Assembly: GCF_009176545.1 (NCBI RefSeq) | Contig: NZ_VTOJ01000002.1 | Location: 1,674,001 to 1,738,000, forward strand | Length of the DNA: 64,000 bases | Direction: 5' to 3' | DNA from: Salinigranum salinum | GTDB taxonomy: Archaea > Halobacteriota > Halobacteria > Halobacteriales > Haloferacaceae | Made by a program: the position numbers and the translations under genes | The notes under the pieces: generated by a model | Told to the model about the DNA's origin: nothing | Database searches by the model: none | The model's input: only the letters and a program-made list of their open reading frames with translations | In this document: positions 16,588 to 25,683 of the stretch, piece by piece | Layout of the letters: every line of letters begins with the position of its first letter | Numbering within the stretch: position 1 is the first letter of the stretch

Positions 16588-17355
16588 TCACGCGCGATCG
16601 ACGACGCCGTTGCACCGCAGGCACAGCACCGTCTCGGCGACGTAGTTGACGTCGCGCGCGCCGCAGTCGGGACAGCGGAACGCGTCGACCCCGTACTCGG
16701 TCGAACCGCGGGGGGCGAACAGCCGGCCGTCGTCGGCTCTGGTCGCGAGGAGCGACCGGAGCCGCGACCGCTTGAATCGGACCCGACGAGCGAGTGCGTC
16801 CGATCCGTCGGTGCCGTGGAGGTCACCCCAGTCGAGGTCGTCGGGACGCGAGAGCTGGAGGACGGCGTCGGTGTTCGACTGGAGGAGCGGTCGCGTCGTC
16901 GCCTCTGCGGGCGAGTCGGGCGCGGCATCGGCGTAGGCGTCCGCGGCGCGGTCGTAGGCGGCGGTCGCCCGGTCGGCGTCGCCCGCGACGGTCCGGAGGT
17001 CGCCGGTCCACTCGTGGCAGGCGGCGCGGTCGACGGGGTGGACGAGTACGTGCTCGCGCTGGTCGCCGGCGACGAGGATACCCTGGCCGGCACGGTTGCG
17101 CGCGCGGTCGTCGCTCCCGGCGAGCCGATAGCAGACGCCGGCGAGGAACAGCGACGCCAGCGGGTAGCCGACCCAGCCGGCGTCGTCGGGATCGAACGCC
17201 TCTCGACGGCGACCGTCGAGGCCCGACAGTCCCCCGTACGCCGCGAGCGTGTACGCGTCTCCCGCCTCGGCGTAGCGCTCCCCCGAGAGCGCGCGGATGG
17301 CCCGATCGCGGTGGTTCAGGTCTGTGTCCGTCTCCGTGTCCGTTGTCGTGGTCAC
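16588..17355 (-). CDS. helical-repeat protein with C-terminal zinc ribbon
   Basis: 255 residues of unknown function. The N-terminal 170 residues contain repeated Ala/Asp-rich helix pairs (RAIRALSGERYAEAGDAYT..., ADRATAAYDRAADAYADAA) reminiscent of TPR motifs. The C terminus has a zinc ribbon CPDCG...CLRC (about 229-247). A GTG start at 17355 is supported by a TATA-like TTGATAC about 27 nt upstream on the minus strand. A protein-protein adaptor is plausible. Confidence 0.7.
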   Translation of the reverse strand: MTTTTDTETDTDLNHRDRAIRALSGERYAEAGDAYTLAAYGGLSGLDGRRREAFDPDDAGWVGYPLASLFLAGVCYRLAGSDDRARNRAGQGILVAGDQREHVLVHPVDRAACHEWTGDLRTVAGDADRATAAYDRAADAYADAAPDSPAEATTRPLLQSNTDAVLQLSRPDDLDWGDLHGTDGSDALARRVRFKRSRLRSLLATRADDGRLFAPRGSTEYGVDAFRCPDCGARDVNYVAETVLCLRCNGVVDRA

Positions 17356-17435
17356 GACCTCGCTAGGGAGCGAGCCGTATCAAGGTCACTGGCCGCCGTC
17401 GGAGCGAGCGGCGTCGGGTCGAAACCCCGGTGGGA

Positions 17436-17876
17436 TCAGCCATCGTGCGTGGCCAGCCCCTCGTCCCGAAGGTCGCGGTCGCGGTCCGTCTCGACGGTCA
17501 GATCGGGCACCGGTTGGGGAGCGCCGTGGGTGTCGACGGAGACGAACGTGAACGTGGAGTCGCTCGTGCGCTCGCACTCGCCCGTCCGGGGGTCCTCGCG
17601 GTCGACGCGGATCCGAACCTTGACGCTCGTCCGACCGGCGTCGTACACCCACGCCTCCACGACGGCGATGTCGCCTCGTGGGATGGGTCGGCGGAAGTCG
17701 AGGCTCTCGACCCGGGCGGTGACGCACGTTTCCCCCGCAAAGCGCATCGCACTCATCGCGCCGATCTCGTCCATCAGGTGCATCACGACGCCGCCGTGGG
17801 CCGTGTCGTAGTTGTTGGTCTGGTTCGGCTGGATGCGCTCGCGGTTCTGGATGTACGTCTCCGAGGGGGTGGGCAT
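17436..17876 (-). CDS. acyl-CoA thioesterase, hot-dog fold
   Basis: 146 residues, the normal length for a single-hot-dog acyl-CoA hydrolase. The signature NYDTAHGGVVMHLMDEIGAM holds the catalytic Asp/Glu on the hot-dog helix, followed by ARVESLDFRRPIPRGD. It should hydrolyse medium- or long-chain acyl-CoAs in the cytosol. Starts at ATG 17876 and is monocistronic. Confidence 0.9.
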   Translation of the reverse strand: MPTPSETYIQNRERIQPNQTNNYDTAHGGVVMHLMDEIGAMSAMRFAGETCVTARVESLDFRRPIPRGDIAVVEAWVYDAGRTSVKVRIRVDREDPRTGECERTSDSTFTFVSVDTHGAPQPVPDLTVETDRDRDLRDEGLATHDG

Positions 17877-18116
17877 GGTTGGAGAGGTCGGCCGAGCGGC
17901 TTACGTCTGGTGTCGCCGTGCGCCCGTGATCAACGCGCGCGATCGCGGCTCGACCGTTCCCCGGAGGACGATCGCAGGCTGTTCGACGGCGCTACCAGGA
18001 TGCCGACACCAGCTCGCCGGGCACGCCGATCCGTCGCCGACCCTTCTCGGACGTCGTCCGTCCGGCTCGTGGCGCCACTGAGTAATCTTTAATGTCAGAC
18101 GTAGCATATTTATGTC

Positions 18117-18695
18117 GTGCAAATCGCGGCTACCCGGTTCCCACCGTCGATCGACTCGAGCACGGATCAGTCATCGGACGAGACGGTCCACGGGACACGA
18201 CGAGGGAGCGTCGACGGTGACGACGACCAGGGTGAGGGATGGGGTAGCGATGTGGTCGGGGGAGGGCTGCAACACTCACTGCTGTTCTTGCGGACGAACA
18301 TCCCGGCCAACTTGCTCGCGCTCTGGGCGGCACTCGAAGGGGCTGCGGAGCTGTACGCGCTCCCAGCATGGGCACAGTGGGCGCTGTTCGTGCTGGCCGT
18401 CGTCGCCACCCCGATCTACGTCTATCAGGCGGTCGACAGGCCCGAGGATCCGTCAGACGGATCCGACGTCAGGTGGTGGCGGGAGGCGAACGTCGGATGG
18501 CAGAGCATCCTGTCCACCGGTGCATTCGTCGTGTGGGTCTACTTCCTCGGTGGGCCGTTTCAGGCGGCGGGACTTCAGAACGCCGATCTCGCGATCCTCC
18601 TGGTCCTCGCCTACCCGATCGTGATCGTGATCTCCCCGTACTACGGCAGTTTCCTCCTGTATCAGCTCTCCCAGCTACGCCGGAAGGCAGCGTGA
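18117..18695 (+). CDS. multi-pass membrane protein of unknown function
   Basis: 192 residues from GTG 18117. About 55 acidic, low-complexity residues precede three or four hydrophobic helices (about 64-80, 87-106, 133-150, 161-186). No domain recognised. The start is uncertain: a TATA-like TCTTTAAT at 18086-18093 fits a leaderless GTG at 18117, while a stronger CATATTTATG at 18104-18113 would give a start inside the acidic tail. Confidence 0.65.
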   Translation: MQIAATRFPPSIDSSTDQSSDETVHGTRRGSVDGDDDQGEGWGSDVVGGGLQHSLLFLRTNIPANLLALWAALEGAAELYALPAWAQWALFVLAVVATPIYVYQAVDRPEDPSDGSDVRWWREANVGWQSILSTGAFVVWVYFLGGPFQAAGLQNADLAILLVLAYPIVIVISPYYGSFLLYQLSQLRRKAA

Positions 18696-18805
18696 GGACG
18701 ACGGGCCACGGACGACAGCCGGCCGACAGTCAGAGGCCGGCGATCGGCTGGGCAGAGCCCGCGTTCGAACCTGCGAGCGGCTGTGCCTGCAGACCGCGAG
18801 GGCGG

Positions 18806-19201
18806 TCACTCGTACGTGCGGTACGAGGCCGTCCCGACACTGACCCGGACGAGCCGGTTCTCCGACCACGCCTCCTCGCGCGCGTCGTACTTCGCATTGA
18901 TGCGCCGGGTCGCCTCGCGCGTGGCGGCCTCGTCGTCGACGACCTCCGCGGTGCCGAGCAGCGTCACCGTCCACTCCGCGTGGCCTCCGGTGTCCTTCTG
19001 GATCGACAGCGCCACGTACGGGTTCTCGCGGACGTTGGCGAGTTTGCGCCCGGTGGTGACGAGTTCGACGACCTCGTCGGTGGAGTCGTACACGTACCAC
19101 ACTGGTGCGACGTGGGGCCGATCCCCACGACAGGTCGCGAGGTGCGCCATCAGCGGTTCGCTCGTGAGCAGGTCCGCGGCCTCGGGTGGCACGACGGTCA
19201 T
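18806..19201 (-). CDS. pyridoxamine 5'-phosphate oxidase-like flavin protein
   Basis: 131 residues, split-barrel FMN-binding fold. MTVVPPEAADLLTSEPLMAHLATC, GDRPHVAPVWYVYD and NPYVALSIQKDTGG are characteristic of the PPOX/F420-binding superfamily. In actinobacteria and archaea such proteins may be F420- or FMN-dependent reductases; the exact reaction is unclear. Start at ATG 19201; an upstream ATG at 19267 would add a Pro/Ala-rich stretch. Confidence 0.85.
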   Translation of the reverse strand: MTVVPPEAADLLTSEPLMAHLATCRGDRPHVAPVWYVYDSTDEVVELVTTGRKLANVRENPYVALSIQKDTGGHAEWTVTLLGTAEVVDDEAATREATRRINAKYDAREEAWSENRLVRVSVGTASYRTYE

Positions 19202-19325
19202 GCGGGGGGGAGGAGCGGCGGCGGCAAAGACGTACCGCGGGATGTCAGACGGCCTGTTGTCGGTCACGACCGGATCGGTCGCGTTGCGACACGCGATCGA
19301 CCGGGAGACGAGAGAGCAGGCCGTA

Positions 19326-19583
19326 TCAGAGCCGGATGAAGAGCAGGAGGATCCCGAGCGGCGTCGCGGCCGCGGCGACGAGGAGGAGACCGGCGACGAT
19401 CACGACGGTCTCGCCCGGGACGACGAGCCCACCCGCGAGCAGGTCCGTCACCGGCACGTGCCAGAAGACCTGGTGGAACGGATAGAAGACGGCGAGACAG
19501 AGCGCTCCGAGCCCGACGAGCACGAGTCCGAGCGACACGTATGGGTCCTGAGACTCTCCAGCAGACTGTACGTCTCGCCACAT
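19326..19583 (-). CDS. small two-helix membrane protein
   Basis: 85 residues from ATG 19583 (MWRDVQSAGESQ). Two hydrophobic helices (about 16-36 and 52-80, ending LLFIRL). On the minus strand a strong TATA element (CATATTTATG, plus positions 19607-19617) lies 24-34 nt upstream, which makes this ATG more likely than the one at 19610. Function unknown. Confidence 0.7.
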   Translation of the reverse strand: MWRDVQSAGESQDPYVSLGLVLVGLGALCLAVFYPFHQVFWHVPVTDLLAGGLVVPGETVVIVAGLLLVAAAATPLGILLLFIRL

Positions 19584-19712
19584 GATAGATAAGACATCGC
19601 GAATATACATAAATATGATGTGATTACGAGGGCGTAACTACCGGTTAAGCGCCCCCGACGTGACGGCCGACCGGGACGGTCGTCACTCCCGGGAGCGGAC
19701 CGAACGGTGCGG

Positions 19713-20129
19713 TCAGTCGCGGTCCGGCTCGAAGTCGAGCGCGACGGAGTTGATACAGTAGCGCTTGCCCGTCGGCTCCGGACCGTCCTCGAAGACGTGT
19801 CCGAGGTGGCCGTCGCAGGTCGCACACAGCACCTCGATACGGCGCATCCCGTGGCTCGTGTCGACTCGCGTCTCGACGTTACCCGAGAGCACGTCGAAGA
19901 AGCTCGGCCACCCGCTGTTGGAGTCGAACTTGGTGTCGGCGTCGAACAGGGGCGTGCCACAGCCGGCGCAGCGGTAGGTGCCGTCGTCGGACTTGCCGAG
20001 GTAGTCACCGCTGAACTTCGGCTCGGTGCCGGCCTCGCGGAGGACGCGGTACGCCTCCGGCGAGAGTCGCTCGCGCCACTCGGCGTCGGAGTCGGGGAGG
20101 TCGTGGGTGTCGGTGGTCGACTGATCCAT
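19713..20129 (-). CDS. msrB: peptide-methionine (R)-S-oxide reductase
   Basis: 138 residues, standard MsrB length. It repairs methionine-R-sulfoxide in proteins. Two zinc CxxC pairs (Cys54/57 in CAGC and Cys102/105 in CATC), the motif SGWPSFFD and the nucleophilic Cys125 in [11 protein letters not shown] are present. No msrA is nearby. Confidence 0.96.
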   Translation of the reverse strand: MDQSTTDTHDLPDSDAEWRERLSPEAYRVLREAGTEPKFSGDYLGKSDDGTYRCAGCGTPLFDADTKFDSNSGWPSFFDVLSGNVETRVDTSHGMRRIEVLCATCDGHLGHVFEDGPEPTGKRYCINSVALDFEPDRD

Positions 20130-20183
20130 ACCCGTACGAGGGTCCGAGAGCAGAAGAGGGTTTGGCGCGCCGTGGGTCGGGCG

Positions 20184-20609
20184 CTAGTCGTCGCGCTGGA
20201 GCAGCTCGGGGAGCCGGATCCGCTCGAGGTCGTCGAAGCCGTACTCGAGCAATCGCGCGCGCGTCACCGCGTCGGGGACGCTCCCCTTCGGACGGCGGTC
20301 GTCGGCGTCGTCGCGTGCGGACGGCGGACCGGCGACGGGCCCCGTGTCGACGAGGGCGTCCCAGACGGCCTGGCGCTCTTCGAACTCGCGGCGGTTGTTC
20401 TTGGCCCGCTGCTGTCCCTCCTTGAACGAGAGTTCGAGGACGCTTCTGCGGTAGGCCGTCGACGCCTGTCGCATGATGCGTTTGTACTCGTCGGGGTGCC
20501 GCTCGCCGAGCACCGCGGCGACGCCGAGGGCGTACATCCGCTTGAGCGCCTGCTCCTCGGAGAGGCGCTCCCAGTCGAAGCCGAACGCCTCCTCGTACAT
20601 CTCACTCAC
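20184..20609 (-). CDS. haloarchaeal conserved protein coupled to the RAD55-like ATPase
   Basis: 141 residues. Highly charged, helical; begins MSEMYEEAFGFDWERLSEEQA and contains RRSVLELSFKEGQQRAKNN. No membrane segment and no recognised domain. Its ATG overlaps the upstream ATPase stop by the ATGA junction at 20606-20609, so the two should be co-translated and are probably functional partners. Confidence 0.75.
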   Translation of the reverse strand: MSEMYEEAFGFDWERLSEEQALKRMYALGVAAVLGERHPDEYKRIMRQASTAYRRSVLELSFKEGQQRAKNNRREFEERQAVWDALVDTGPVAGPPSARDDADDRRPKGSVPDAVTRARLLEYGFDDLERIRLPELLQRDD

Positions 20610-21310
20610 GTCTCGACCTTGGCCGAGGGATCGACGACGAGTCCACCGTCGGTGAACGTGGCCGAGCGGATGTCGCAGTCGATGTTCGTCCCCCGCATCT
20701 TGATGACCTGGACACCTCGCGTCATGCCGCCCGCCTCGAGGTAGTTGTGGAAGAAGACGACGCCGTGAGCGAGGTAGTGCTCGTCGGAGTACGACGACGG
20801 GTCGGTCATCTCAGAGACCAGCAGGGTCGTCGCGTCGCCCTGCTTCAGCGCCGTGAGAAAGCGCGTCATCTCCTCGGAACCGTTGGCGAAGAACAGCCGG
20901 AGGAGCATCGTCGAGTCGATGATGAGTCGGTCGACGTTGCGCGAGTTGACGAACGCGACGATCTTGTCCGTGAGCGACTTGACGCTCGAGGAGCCGCCGC
21001 TCTGCGAGAACTGGTTGAGGACGTGTTTGCCCTTCGGACTCACCAGGTTCAGGAACCGGAAGTTGTCGGAGTCGGTGAGCGTGTCGAAGCCGAAGTCGTA
21101 ACTCGACATGTCGTTCACGAGCTCCTCGCGCGTCTCGTGCATCGTGATGTACATGCACTGCTCGCCGTTCCGCAGCCCCTCGGCCACGAACTGTGCGGTG
21201 AACGTCGTCTTGCCACTCCCCGGAGGACCACTCAGGACGTAGAGGCGTTCGGGAAGGAATCCGCCCCCGATGAGGTCGTCGAAACCGCTGACACCGCTCC
21301 GGATTCTCAT
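20606..21310 (-). CDS. RAD55/KaiC-like RecA-superfamily ATPase
   Basis: 234 residues, a single RecA/KaiC domain. It begins RIRSGVSGFDDLIGGGFLPER, then the Walker A GPPGSGKTTF (about 29-38), with DRLIIDSTMLL as the Walker B strand near 135. It belongs to the archaeal GvpD/KaiC-like family often linked to signalling or gene regulation rather than recombination. The start at ATG 21310 is preferred; TATA-like AACGGTTATG lies upstream on the minus strand. It overlaps the next gene by 4 bp. Confidence 0.87.
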   Translation of the reverse strand: MRIRSGVSGFDDLIGGGFLPERLYVLSGPPGSGKTTFTAQFVAEGLRNGEQCMYITMHETREELVNDMSSYDFGFDTLTDSDNFRFLNLVSPKGKHVLNQFSQSGGSSSVKSLTDKIVAFVNSRNVDRLIIDSTMLLRLFFANGSEEMTRFLTALKQGDATTLLVSEMTDPSSYSDEHYLAHGVVFFHNYLEAGGMTRGVQVIKMRGTNIDCDIRSATFTDGGLVVDPSAKVET

Positions 21311-21613
21311 ACCGCGACCGACACGGCACCCACGCATAACCGTTATCCACCAGATATCAGGTGAGATAATTCACGTCGGCCAGCAAATACGGACCTGTCC
21401 ACGGATTTCGGAGTAGTTGTCCGCTGCTCGACAGTTCGAGGTGGTGCGTCGGGGTCGAGGGCGCGTGTGGGCGCGACGCGGCGGACACACGCGGCTCGTC
21501 GGCGCGACGGGGTGTGCGCGCACGAACGCCACCGGAGGTCGTCGAGACGCCCGCACGAACGCTCCGTCATCGTGCGCGAGAGGAGTCGTTCGGAGGACAG
21601 TTCCGCGGCCGGC
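21311..21613. other. intergenic region, 303 bp
   Basis: Contains the divergent-side promoter of the RAD55-like gene (about 21325-21375) and otherwise an arginine-coding, repetitive GC-rich stretch (CGNCG-type). No gene is supported. Confidence 0.35.
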
Positions 21614-22432
21614 CTACTCGGGGTACAGCTCCGTTTCGGCCTCGATGGCGTCGATGCGAGCGACGTCCGCCTCGTCGAGGACGACGTCGCCCGCATGGAG
21701 GTTCGACTGGAGATGCTCGGCGGATGACGCCTTCGGAACGACGGCGAGCCCCTTCGCACGGAGCCACGCGATGCTCGCGACCGCCGGAGAGACGTCGTGT
21801 CGCTCGGCGACGGCGACGACGGGGTCGAGGTCGAATACCCGGCCCCCCGCCAGCGGCGAGTACGCGACGACCGTGTAACCGTGTTCGCGGGCGTCTCGTA
21901 CCAGCGCCGGCCGACGGAACAGCGGGTGGTACTCCGTCTGGTGAGCGGTGAGAGGGGCGTCGAGGTGTGCGCGCGCATCCCGCAACTGGTCGAGCGTGAA
22001 GTTGCTCACGCCGACGTGCCGGACGAGACCGTCGTCGACGCACGCGTCGAACAGCGGGAAGGTCGTGGGGGGATCGTACGAACCGCGGGGTCGGTGGAGG
22101 TAGAGCAGGTCGATGGTGTCGACGCCGAGTCGCTCGCGGGAGGCCTCGACGGAGTCGCGGAAGCGGTCGGGGTCGAGGTTGTCGACCCACACCTTCGTCG
22201 CCACCAGCACCTCGTCGCGGTCGACCAGCCCACGGTCGAGCGCCCGGTGCAACCCTGCCCCGACGACGGCCTCGTTTCCGTAGATCTGTGCCGTGTCGAG
22301 GTGGCGGTAGCCGAGTTCGAGCGCCGTCGTGACGACGTCGCTCCCCGCGTCGCCGTCGAGACCCATCGTCCCGAGGCCGATCGGCGGGACGACCGGGCCG
22401 CTGGTGTCCGCCCCGTCGTCGGGATCGCTCAT
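21614..22432 (-). CDS. aldo/keto reductase
   Basis: 272 residues, of the 2,5-diketo-gluconate reductase-like branch. Tetrad residues appear in YRHLDTAQIYGNEAVVG (Asp, Tyr), VATKVWVDN (Lys) and DLLYLHRPRG (His). C-terminal VVPKASSAEHLQSNL is the NADPH-binding loop. It overlaps the preceding HAD phosphatase gene by the ATGA junction (22429-22432), suggesting one operon that may process phosphorylated or reduced sugars. Confidence 0.92.
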   Translation of the reverse strand: MSDPDDGADTSGPVVPPIGLGTMGLDGDAGSDVVTTALELGYRHLDTAQIYGNEAVVGAGLHRALDRGLVDRDEVLVATKVWVDNLDPDRFRDSVEASRERLGVDTIDLLYLHRPRGSYDPPTTFPLFDACVDDGLVRHVGVSNFTLDQLRDARAHLDAPLTAHQTEYHPLFRRPALVRDAREHGYTVVAYSPLAGGRVFDLDPVVAVAERHDVSPAVASIAWLRAKGLAVVPKASSAEHLQSNLHAGDVVLDEADVARIDAIEAETELYPE

Positions 22433-23127
22433 CGTGCGGCCTCCGACTCGCGAACCGGGACGCGGTCGAACGCCAGGAGGTCGTCGAGTCGCTCGACCTC
22501 GTACGTCGGCGGCGTGTCGAGCGCGTGACCGTGGCGGTGTGGGCGGCGGACGAAGGCGGTGTCACAGCCCGCCCGGTCACCCGCGACGACGTCGACCCAG
22601 GTGTCGCCGACGAACAGCGCGTCCTCGGCGGCGACGTCGAGCGTCGCCAGCGCGCGGTCGACGTAGTGCGTTGACGGCTTCTTGCGCGAGAGGCTCTCGG
22701 GCGTCGGCTCCCGCCCGAGTACCGTCTCGAACCACGACCCGATGGCGAAGTGGTCGACGAGGAACGACAGCGTGGCCTGCTGGTTCGAGCTCACGACGCC
22801 CCGGGGGGCGTCGATGGCCTCGACGGCGGCGACGTCGTCGTACAGGCGCTTCTCCCCGCGGTGGACGGCGTCGATCTGTGCCCGAGAGGACGTCTCGTCG
22901 CGGACGCGCCAGAACGCCTCGGGCGAGAGATCGTACCGCTCGCACACCGCGGCGAGGTCGTCCGGCGAGACGCCGACCGTCACCCGGTCGACGTCCGCGG
23001 GCGCGGGGTCGACGTCGAACGCGGCGAACGCCTCGGCGGCCGCCTCCCGGAGGACGGCGCGGTCGACGAGCGTCGTCAGGACGCCGTCGTTGTCGAAGAG
23101 CACTGCGTCGTAGGCGTCTGTGGTCAC
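22429..23127 (-). CDS. HAD-superfamily hydrolase
   Basis: 232 residues. Motif I FDNDGVL at about 11-17 carries the nucleophile Asp; motif II GVVSSNQQ and the late acidic motif GDTWVDVVAGDRAG follow. Probably a small-molecule phosphatase. It is first in a two-gene unit with an aldo/keto reductase whose start codon overlaps this stop by four bases. Confidence 0.9.
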   Translation of the reverse strand: MTTDAYDAVLFDNDGVLTTLVDRAVLREAAAEAFAAFDVDPAPADVDRVTVGVSPDDLAAVCERYDLSPEAFWRVRDETSSRAQIDAVHRGEKRLYDDVAAVEAIDAPRGVVSSNQQATLSFLVDHFAIGSWFETVLGREPTPESLSRKKPSTHYVDRALATLDVAAEDALFVGDTWVDVVAGDRAGCDTAFVRRPHRHGHALDTPPTYEVERLDDLLAFDRVPVRESEAAR

Positions 23128-23254
23128 GTCACAGCAGGCGTGCCGACGGCTAATGAGCGTGCCGGGCGACGGGTGAGGATCGCTCCGGGCGAGGGTCGTC
23201 AGCGACGCGGAACGGCCGGAACAATCAACATCCGGACATCGCTAGGTCCGATCG

Positions 23255-23701
23255 ATGTCCGAGATACCGGACGCTGGACACCTGGCGGCCACGGCTTTCG
23301 ATCAGGTCTGGCGGCACGGCGACGTCGAGACAGTCGAGGAGTCGTACGCCGACGACTACGCGGTCCACTTCATGGGCGAGGAGAACCGGCTCGTGGGACC
23401 CGACGCGCTGGGCGGCTACGTCGATCACCTCCACGACGCGTTCCCCGACCTCGCGATGACGGTCGAGGACCGGCTGGTCGATGGCGATCGCGTGACGACG
23501 CGCTGGTCCGCGACGGGAACCCACGAGGGCGAGCACATGGGTCTCCCCCCGACGAGCGCCGAGGTCGACCTCTCGGGCGTCGTCATCGACCGCGTGGACG
23601 AGAGCGAGGGCGAGATCGCCGAGTCGTGGATCTACCTCGCCCTCCCGGCGGCGCTCCGTCAGCACGGGATCGAGCCACACGGCGCCGGGCGGAGCGAGTG
23701 A
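23255..23701 (+). CDS. SnoaL-like ester cyclase-fold protein
   Basis: 148 residues, NTF2/SnoaL-like fold. Begins HLAATAFDQVWRHGDV and has the conserved DLAMTVEDRLVDGDRVTTRW and THEGEHMGLPPT. Members range from polyketide cyclases to detoxifying or unknown enzymes, so the reaction is uncertain. Lies 77 bp before the FAD amine oxidoreductase. Confidence 0.85.
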   Translation: MSEIPDAGHLAATAFDQVWRHGDVETVEESYADDYAVHFMGEENRLVGPDALGGYVDHLHDAFPDLAMTVEDRLVDGDRVTTRWSATGTHEGEHMGLPPTSAEVDLSGVVIDRVDESEGEIAESWIYLALPAALRQHGIEPHGAGRSE

Positions 23702-23778
23702 GTCGGGGACGAGCCACGACATCGTCGACCGGGCGACAGGCCACGACGCCTTTCACTGCCCAGTGCCAACGATCGCGC

Positions 23779-24819
23779 ATGACTTCCCTGTGTGTCGTGG
23801 GTGCGGGTGCGGCCGGAGCGGGTGCCGCGTACGCGCTCCGGAACACCGACGTCGAGGCGACGGTGCTCGAGAAGTCCCGCGGCGTCTGTGGTCGCGCGGC
23901 GACCCGCCGGAGACACGGCTGTCGGTACGACCACGGCGCAAACTACGTCAAGGACCCCGACGAGCGCACGACCCGACTGATCCGCGAACTCGGCGACGAC
24001 GGGCTGGTCGACGTCGAGGAGCCGGTCTGGACGTTCGACCGACGCGGACGGATCACGGAGGGTGACGACCGCGACGACCACAAGTTCACCTGGACGGAGG
24101 GGCTGACGCAACTGGCCAAGCGGCTGTTCGCCCGGACCGACGCCGACGTCCGGACCGCGACGCGCGTCGCGGCACTCGACCGCGAGGGCGACCGCTGGTC
24201 GGTCACCGACACCGACGGCGACGGCCACGGCCCGTTCGACGCGCTCCTCCTGACGCCGCCGGCGCCGCAAACTGCCGCACTGCTCACCGACACGCGGTGG
24301 GACGACGCGCGGCTCCCCCGGCTGCGCGAGGCGGTCGGATCGGTGCCGTACCGGACGATCCGGTCGTACCTCCTGCACTACCCGTTCGAGATCGACCGCC
24401 CGTGGTACGCGCTCGTCAACGTCGACAGGGAGCACGACGTCGGCTGGCTCTCCCGCGAGGAGTGCAAGCCGAGCCACGTCCCCGACGGGGAGTCGCTACT
24501 CGTGGTGCAGATGTCGCCCGCGTGGTCGACCGCCCACTACGACGACCCGCTCGACGAGTCGGTCGGGACGGTCGCCGAGACGGTGGCGACGCTGCTCGAC
24601 GACCCCTCGTTCGCCGAACCCGACTGGTACGACGACCAGGGCTGGCGCTACGCCCTGCCCGACGACGGCGTCTCCGACGTGGTCCACGAGGCCGAGGACG
24701 CGGGGCTGTTCTTCGCGGGCGACTGGGTCGCCGGCGAGGGCCGGGTCCACGCGGCGCTCTGGAACGGGATCGAACAGGGCGAACGCGTGGGCGAACACCT
24801 CGCGACATCGGTGTTCTGA
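23779..24819 (+). CDS. FAD-dependent amine oxidoreductase (renalase-like)
   Basis: 346 residues. The FAD dinucleotide fold GAGAAGAGAAYALR is at 8-21, then VLEKSRGVCGRAATRR, a renalase-type RGGR-like motif, and the C-terminal FFAGDWVAGEGRVHAALWNG binding FAD. It should oxidise a reduced nucleotide or amine. Start at ATG 23779. An open frame extends far upstream to 22750 but it is a shadow. Confidence 0.9.
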   Translation: MTSLCVVGAGAAGAGAAYALRNTDVEATVLEKSRGVCGRAATRRRHGCRYDHGANYVKDPDERTTRLIRELGDDGLVDVEEPVWTFDRRGRITEGDDRDDHKFTWTEGLTQLAKRLFARTDADVRTATRVAALDREGDRWSVTDTDGDGHGPFDALLLTPPAPQTAALLTDTRWDDARLPRLREAVGSVPYRTIRSYLLHYPFEIDRPWYALVNVDREHDVGWLSREECKPSHVPDGESLLVVQMSPAWSTAHYDDPLDESVGTVAETVATLLDDPSFAEPDWYDDQGWRYALPDDGVSDVVHEAEDAGLFFAGDWVAGEGRVHAALWNGIEQGERVGEHLATSVF

Positions 24820-25025
24820 GAGGGATTCGCGGATGTCCCCGTACTTCCGAGCGTGAACAATCCAAATAGTCGAGATCGGTGCGGCCGACTCGGAGGGTGC
24901 ATTCAGCAGAGCGATGCTAACCAGGATTCGCCCATAGAGTTCGGGAAGTCCAACAACACGGCTATCGGTGAACGAGACGGTGGAGAGCCCCCAAGAGAGG
25001 TATTCGGACAGAAGCTCCCGGAAGC
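24820..25025. other. non-coding left edge of the AT-richer island
   Basis: From the stop of the amine oxidoreductase the base composition falls visibly. A minus-strand frame in about 24830-25080 (MYLPLRDWPES..., with ILVSIALLNAPSESAAP) may be a remnant of a mobile-element protein, but no family was recognised. Confidence 0.35.
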
Positions 25026-25447
25026 GTGGACTCTCCCTCTCGCCGCAGGACTCTGGCCAGTCTCGTAGGGGCAAGTACACTATCGGGTGCTCAGCACTAC
25101 CCTCTGACCGAGCATCGATGGACCTGGCCGTCTTCAGCCACGTCGATGAGCCACACGAGGTGTGGCTACGTCTGTTTCGTGCCGATAAACAAGCGAGAGC
25201 CGAGGCAAGCGTCTACGAGCAGACGTTCTCGATAGAACCGGAAGGTAGAGGTCCAGCGCGAGGGAATCGTTCCCGCCCGGCAGTACGAAATCCGGTTCAC
25301 GGTACTCACGTCTTCCGACGGCAAAACGACGCAGCAAGACCACGTTCACTACTACCCGGTCCGTGGCAAGGATGACCCCTCCGTGGCGTTTGATCTCGAT
25401 CCAGGTGGTGTGATGTGGATGCGCCGACAGAGCACGTGTTTTCACGA
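25026..25447 (+). pseudogene. frameshifted Tat-type lipoprotein with immunoglobulin-like domain
   Basis: The GTG at 25026 starts PSRRRTLASLVGASTLSG, a twin-arginine signal. The lipobox cysteine is reached only after a one-base shift: TGC at 25088-25090 gives LSG-C in the other frame, then DLAVFSHVDEPHEVWLRLFR. A second single-base shift near 25235-25240 restores the first frame, giving KVEVQREGIVPARQYEIRFT up to MRRQSTCF. So two compensating indels broke a gene resembling haloarchaeal secreted Ig-like lipoproteins. Both shifts are seen in sequence; the original function is inferred. Confidence 0.75.
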
Positions 25448-25507
25448 CTGGTCTCTACTGAGTGTCTTCAGAGACGGTCGAACTCCGAGAAGCGGCCCGG
25501 CTACAGT

Positions 25508-25593
25508 CGCGCCCTGTACGCAGCACGACCGCAACGAACTACCCGGTTGCTGTCGGTAGCGGCGTGACCGATACAGAGGGTAGGTTCAGCACC
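25508..25593. repeat. interspersed repeat, copy A
   Basis: About 86 bp beginning CGCGCCCTGTACGCAGC. The core CTGTCGGTAGCGGCGTGACC runs on into GATACAGAGGG and can fold into a hairpin: CTGT-CGGT pairs with ACCG-AT-ACAG around a 9-nt loop. Copies B and C lie 1.2 and 3.5 kb downstream. Confidence 0.75.
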
Positions 25594-25655
25594 GAGATCG
25601 CCGACGACACCCTCAGTGAGGTATCTCGCTACGGGTAGCGAGTTGTCGTAAATTG

Positions 25656-25663
25656 TAAAAATA
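25656..25663 (+). promoter_or_regulatory. TATA box of the EamA transporter gene
   Basis: TAAAAATA about 21-28 nt before the GTG start at 25684 in an AT-rich patch. Confidence 0.5.
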
Positions 25664-25683
25664 CCTGCAGAGTTGGTGGCGTT

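Noticed and set aside
18700..18800. tRNA-like GTTCGAACC near 18764
   Set aside because: The T-loop-like sequence lacks a matching acceptor stem and anticodon arm.
22750..24819. A single 689-residue open frame
   Set aside because: Only residues from ATG 23779 match a real family; the earlier part is antisense to the HAD phosphatase and spans the SnoaL gene in another frame. Long shadow frames are expected in very GC-rich DNA.
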